Positions 12,269-14,840 of a stretch of DNA of 14,840 bases are shown in pieces. Numbering within the stretch: position 1 is the first letter of the stretch; the number at the start of each line of letters is the position of its first letter. The stretch spans positions 1 to 14,840 of the forward strand of contig JACOTQ010000066.1 in assembly GCA_016178255.1 (NCBI GenBank), in the 5' to 3' direction. This DNA comes from Candidatus Colwelliibacteriota bacterium (GTDB taxonomy: Bacteria > Patescibacteriota > Minisyncoccia > UBA6257 > Colwellbacteraceae). Under the pieces are notes generated by a model that was not told where the DNA came from, did no database searches, and was given only the letters and a program-made list of their open reading frames with translations. Both the position numbers and the translations under genes were made by a program.

Positions 12269-13999
12269 ATGTTATCCGGAAATTCTTTAGCATTTATCTC
12301 AATTCATCTAATCTCTGCGCTCATAATGATTTTCTTTGGAGCCCTTGTGCTTTTACATGACTGGAAAAGTTTAATAAACAAAACCTTCGCTGTTATGATG
12401 TTTGGCTCCTTAGGGTGGGCTTTAGCCAACATGGGTACGTTCAACTTCTCTCCGGATAGATTCGAAAGCGTTCTGAATGCAGCGTTGATTTTTGCGAGCA
12501 TTCAAACATTATCAGGCTCTGCTTTTGTCTATCTTTTCCCTAAGCCTAACTTTAGTTTGAAACCTTGGCATAAAGTTGTAGCAATTGTATTTTCTCTGAT
12601 TTTCTTAGGGGTATCGCCGTTGCAGTACGACGTAAACCCATCCGTGACATACCTAAACTCTAATATACCGATTGCAGAGCCGAACGTTTTCAATGTTATT
12701 TGGGGGATTGGCATATTAGCGCAAGTTATTTTTACCATAGCTGTAACAGTTTCTAAATATAGGAAGGCGGAAGGGGATGGAAAACGTCAGTTAGGATACA
12801 TCCTTATAGGAAGTAGCGCCACCTTCGTTTTACTTTTTGTATCACAATACTTGACGGTAAATGTGCTAAAAACTCCTATACTTAACTCTTACGGGCCTTT
12901 GTTTATGATGCCGCTTATATTAGGCACGAGCTATGCTATAACCCGTTACCACCTTTTTAGCGTTAAGGCAATTACCACCGAAATCACTACTTTTATTCTA
13001 TGGCTTTTTCTGCTCTTAAGAATTCTGTTTGACGAATCGCTCCAGGATTATTTTGTTGACGGCACTATTCTATTGGGCGTCATCATTGTCGGTATCTTCC
13101 TCATCAAATCAGTCTTGAAAGAAGTTCGCCAAAAGGAAAGACTTGCAGAGCTTAACGCTCAACTTGATAAAACTAACGCCAGCCTCAAAGACTTAAACGA
13201 GCATTTGGAGCAGAAAGTGGCCGAACAGACCGTGGAGATAAGGAAGGCTTACGAAGTTGAAAAGAAAGCGAGAATCGAGCTCGTTGAGCTTGACAAAGCC
13301 AAAGACCAGTTCATTCTTACAACCCAGCATCACCTTCGCACCCCCTTAACCATCGTCAAGGGCTACATCCAATCTTTCATCACAAAGAAAGGACCGATGT
13401 TAGATGAAGAGGCTAAGTCATATGTCACCAAAGCATCGGAGGCCGCCGATGAAGTTGGAAATCTCGTGAACGAATTTCTGGATATCTCGCAGATGGAAAT
13501 CGGTAAGTCAATGTTGAACAAGACGCCTACTGACATCAAATCCGTCATTCAAGGGATACTGATAAGCCTTGAACCCTTGCTACAGGCGAAACGTCTCAAA
13601 ACTTCGCTTTCTTTCCCGGAAAACAACGTCATTGCCGTTGACTTAACTAAGATGAAGGAAGCTTTGACTGACCTTATCGATAACGCTATTCAATATAATC
13701 AGGAAGGAGGTTCAATTAGCATCAGAGCTCAAAAAATGAGCCACCCAATCGAAAAAGATAAACTTATTTACCGTTTAACTATCGGAGGCACTGGTGTCGG
13801 CATCTCCCCGGAAAAGCTTCAAACCCTCCTTGTGCGGTCATTCCAGAGAGACGAAGAGGCCATAGGAGTTAACGCGAACGACCGAGGTATTGGACTTATT
13901 ATCGCCAGAAATATAATACAAGCGCATGGAGGCGTAATCTATGCAGAATCGGACGAAAAAGACAAAGGGACAAAGTTTGTGGTGGAATTACCGGTTTAG
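12269..13999 (+). CDS. Membrane histidine kinase with degenerate ATP-binding boxes
   Basis: The 576-residue protein has the same plan as its neighbour: a HisKA_7TM-like sensor (about 8-230, ending RYHLFSVKAI), two membrane helices (about 236-281), a coiled coil (283-345), HisKA and HATPase. The H-box QHHLRTPLT is normal for this paralogue group, with His354 as predicted phospho-acceptor. The ATP lid is eroded: the G1 box is GTGVGIS with Gly507 in place of Asp, the G2 box is NDRGIGL with Asp538 in place of the first Gly, and the N-box is DLIDNAIQYN with Gln in place of Lys, though the Mg-binding Asn472 is kept. It could be a pseudokinase that is phosphorylated in trans or acts as a scaffold. 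The frame is full length with no stops, so it is not a decaying pseudogene. It starts four bases after the previous gene and ends six bases before the endonuclease III gene, without a clear Shine-Dalgarno sequence. Confidence 0.9.
   Translation: MLSGNSLAFISIHLISALIMIFFGALVLLHDWKSLINKTFAVMMFGSLGWALANMGTFNFSPDRFESVLNAALIFASIQTLSGSAFVYLFPKPNFSLKPWHKVVAIVFSLIFLGVSPLQYDVNPSVTYLNSNIPIAEPNVFNVIWGIGILAQVIFTIAVTVSKYRKAEGDGKRQLGYILIGSSATFVLLFVSQYLTVNVLKTPILNSYGPLFMMPLILGTSYAITRYHLFSVKAITTEITTFILWLFLLLRILFDESLQDYFVDGTILLGVIIVGIFLIKSVLKEVRQKERLAELNAQLDKTNASLKDLNEHLEQKVAEQTVEIRKAYEVEKKARIELVELDKAKDQFILTTQHHLRTPLTIVKGYIQSFITKKGPMLDEEAKSYVTKASEAADEVGNLVNEFLDISQMEIGKSMLNKTPTDIKSVIQGILISLEPLLQAKRLKTSLSFPENNVIAVDLTKMKEALTDLIDNAIQYNQEGGSISIRAQKMSHPIEKDKLIYRLTIGGTGVGISPEKLQTLLVRSFQRDEEAIGVNANDRGIGLIIARNIIQAHGGVIYAESDEKDKGTKFVVELPV
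13271..13332 (+). repeat. Copy 2 of the 62-base near-identical kinase segment
   Basis: This is the partner of 11527-11588. Just after it the two genes differ at the H-box: this copy encodes HHLRTPLT, the other HHLTAPLT. Confidence 0.75.
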
Positions 14000-14005
14000 T
14001 CGATA

Positions 14006-14650
14006 ATGAAAAGGGAACTAACATCCACTGAATTAAAAGCTTTAAAGAAGTGGGCTCATAGAATCTCTGCTGCTTTAGAGAAACTTTTTCCAAGAGCAAA
14101 AACCGTTTTGAAGTACTCCAATAATTGGGAATTGTTAGTCGCCGTGGTGCTTTCCGCGCAGTGTACTGATAAAAAAGTTAATGAGGTTACCGAAAAACTA
14201 TTCAGGAAATACAAAACCTTAGCCGATTATCTTAAAGCCAACCAAGAGGAATTTGAGCGCGATATCAGGCCAACTGGGTTTTATCATAACAAAGCTAAAA
14301 ATATCTTGCGAGCCGCTAAATTCGTAAACGAGAATTACGGAGGGAAGATTCCCAAAACTATGGAAGAGATGGTCGCGATACCAGGGCTTGGCAGGAAAAG
14401 CGCCAATGTTATTTTAGGCAACGCTTACGGGATTGTGGGGGGAATCGCGGTAGATACGCATGTGGGGAGGCTTGCAAGGGTTCTTGGGCTCACGGATGAA
14501 AATAATCCTGAGAAAGTCGAGAAAGACTTAATGAATTTGTTTCCTAAGGATGAATGGTTTCAATTGACCTATCGTCTTATTGATTACGGTCGAAAATATT
14601 GTTCGGCGAGGCCGCACAATCACGCGGCTTGTCCGCTCGCTAATTTATAG
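14006..14650 (+). CDS. nth: Endonuclease III-like DNA glycosylase lacking a complete iron-sulfur site
   Basis: Endonuclease III removes oxidised pyrimidines and nicks the abasic site in base excision repair. The 214-residue protein has VVLSAQCTDKKVN (47-59), the helix-hairpin-helix IPGLGRKSANVIL (125-137) with catalytic Lys131, and VDTHVGRLARVLGL (149-162) with catalytic Asp150, so the enzyme core is intact. The C-terminal 4Fe-4S loop is not: against the Cys-x6-Cys-x2-Cys-x5-Cys pattern of the family it has Cys199, His206, Cys209 and then a TAG stop one residue before the fourth ligand position. A normal cluster is therefore unlikely. It starts six bases after the kinase stop, so it is probably read through from the kinase operon, an unusual pairing. 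An alkyltransferase-like repair gene follows. Confidence 0.93.
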   Translation: MKRELTSTELKALKKWAHRISAALEKLFPRAKTVLKYSNNWELLVAVVLSAQCTDKKVNEVTEKLFRKYKTLADYLKANQEEFERDIRPTGFYHNKAKNILRAAKFVNENYGGKIPKTMEEMVAIPGLGRKSANVILGNAYGIVGGIAVDTHVGRLARVLGLTDENNPEKVEKDLMNLFPKDEWFQLTYRLIDYGRKYCSARPHNHAACPLANL

Positions 14651-14663
14651 AATAAAGAAGAAG

Positions 14664-14699
14664 AGTATACTATATCACCGATCGGACATATAGTATACT
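14664..14699. repeat. Nested palindrome between nth and the alkyltransferase gene
   Basis: Perfect 12-base arms, agtatactatat (14664-14675) and atatagtatact (14688-14699), enclose a 12-base loop that itself contains the palindrome ccgatcgg (14678-14685). Each arm carries agtatact, also a palindrome. No T run follows, so intrinsic termination is doubtful. It ends nine bases before the next ATG and includes TATACT, a possible -10 box, so an operator over a promoter is a reasonable reading. Confidence 0.6.
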
Positions 14700-14707
14700 A
14701 AGCTAAA

Positions 14708-14840
14708 ATGGAAGGTTTTAAAGAAAGGGTATTAAAAGTTGTGATATTAATTCCGAAGGGAGAAGTTTTGAGTTATAAAGAAGTCGCGAAGCGCGCTAAG
14801 AGCCCTAATGCTTATCGCGCGGTAGGCAATATCTTGAGCC
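14708..14840 (+). CDS. O6-alkylguanine-DNA alkyltransferase-like protein (3' end outside window)
   Basis: The 44 visible residues start MEGFKERVLKVVILIPKGEV and continue SYKEVAKRAKSPNAYRAVGNILS. This matches the DNA-binding domain of the MGMT/Ogt family (F...V...IPkGkV.tY.eiA......aRAVG.al), including the RAVG segment whose Arg flips the damaged base. The start at residue 1 means there is no N-terminal RNase H-like domain, as in short bacterial forms and in the alkyltransferase-like proteins (ATL). The PCHR active site lies past the window edge, so a repairing enzyme (Cys) and an ATL (Cys replaced) cannot be separated. It follows endonuclease III after a nested palindrome, and the gene has no Shine-Dalgarno sequence. 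Confidence 0.85.
   Translation, partial: MEGFKERVLKVVILIPKGEVLSYKEVAKRAKSPNAYRAVGNILS

Noticed and set aside
1..14840. Recoded TGA (glycine) as in Gracilibacteria or SR1
   Set aside because: TGA ends the first GH130 gene exactly at the overlap with the next gene, and no conserved protein here is interrupted by TGA.
1..14840. CRISPR array, insertion sequence, prophage or defence genes
   Set aside because: No regularly spaced repeats, transposase, integrase, phage or nuclease-helicase defence proteins were seen; the inverted repeats present are single hairpins.

Overview
The window is compact bacterial DNA with short or overlapping gene junctions. Many starts lack a clear Shine-Dalgarno sequence, and TGA is used as an ordinary stop codon. 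MurD, GatC/GatA, CCA-encoding tRNA genes and lipid-bilayer-type sensor kinases make it bacterial. The gene density, the weak ribosome binding sites, the reduced or degenerate versions of standard proteins and the style of the histidine kinases suggest Candidatus Patescibacteria (CPR), perhaps a parcubacterial lineage. This is an inference from style, not a phylogenetic result.

Layout. 1-2920 (+): the end of a membrane histidine kinase, then gatC and gatA, whose GatA lacks about 60 internal residues. 3057-5508 (-): murD, a tRNA-Asp gene with a good promoter lying inside the murD 3' end, an HD-domain protein and a DUF2000 protein. 5509-5667: divergent control region with two ATGGCCAT-type palindromes around a TATAAT box. 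5668-10356 (+): a tightly packed sugar cluster of one GH130 protein with a very basic N-terminal tail, a double-module GH130 protein, a nucleotidyltransferase fused to a phosphomannomutase-like HAD domain, and a mannose-6-phosphate-isomerase-type cupin. 10375-10449 (-): a CAT-anticodon tRNA. 10516-14650 (+): two tandem paralogous membrane histidine kinases and an endonuclease III. 14708-end (+): start of an O6-alkylguanine-DNA alkyltransferase-like gene.

How the genes may work together. The 5668-10356 cluster reads as one pathway. GH130 enzymes release mannose 1-phosphate from beta-mannosides (or act in the reverse direction). The PMM-like domain would interconvert mannose 1-phosphate and mannose 6-phosphate, and the cupin would link mannose 6-phosphate to fructose 6-phosphate. 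The fused HldE/RfaE-like nucleotidyltransferase domain could activate the sugar 1-phosphate. This is the most coherent candidate for a little-described system here. The three kinases share one architecture, but only the first has intact ATP-binding motifs; the tandem pair has lost key residues and no response regulator is visible. No CRISPR array, insertion sequence, prophage or defence island was seen, and no gene-free stretch exceeds about 160 bases.
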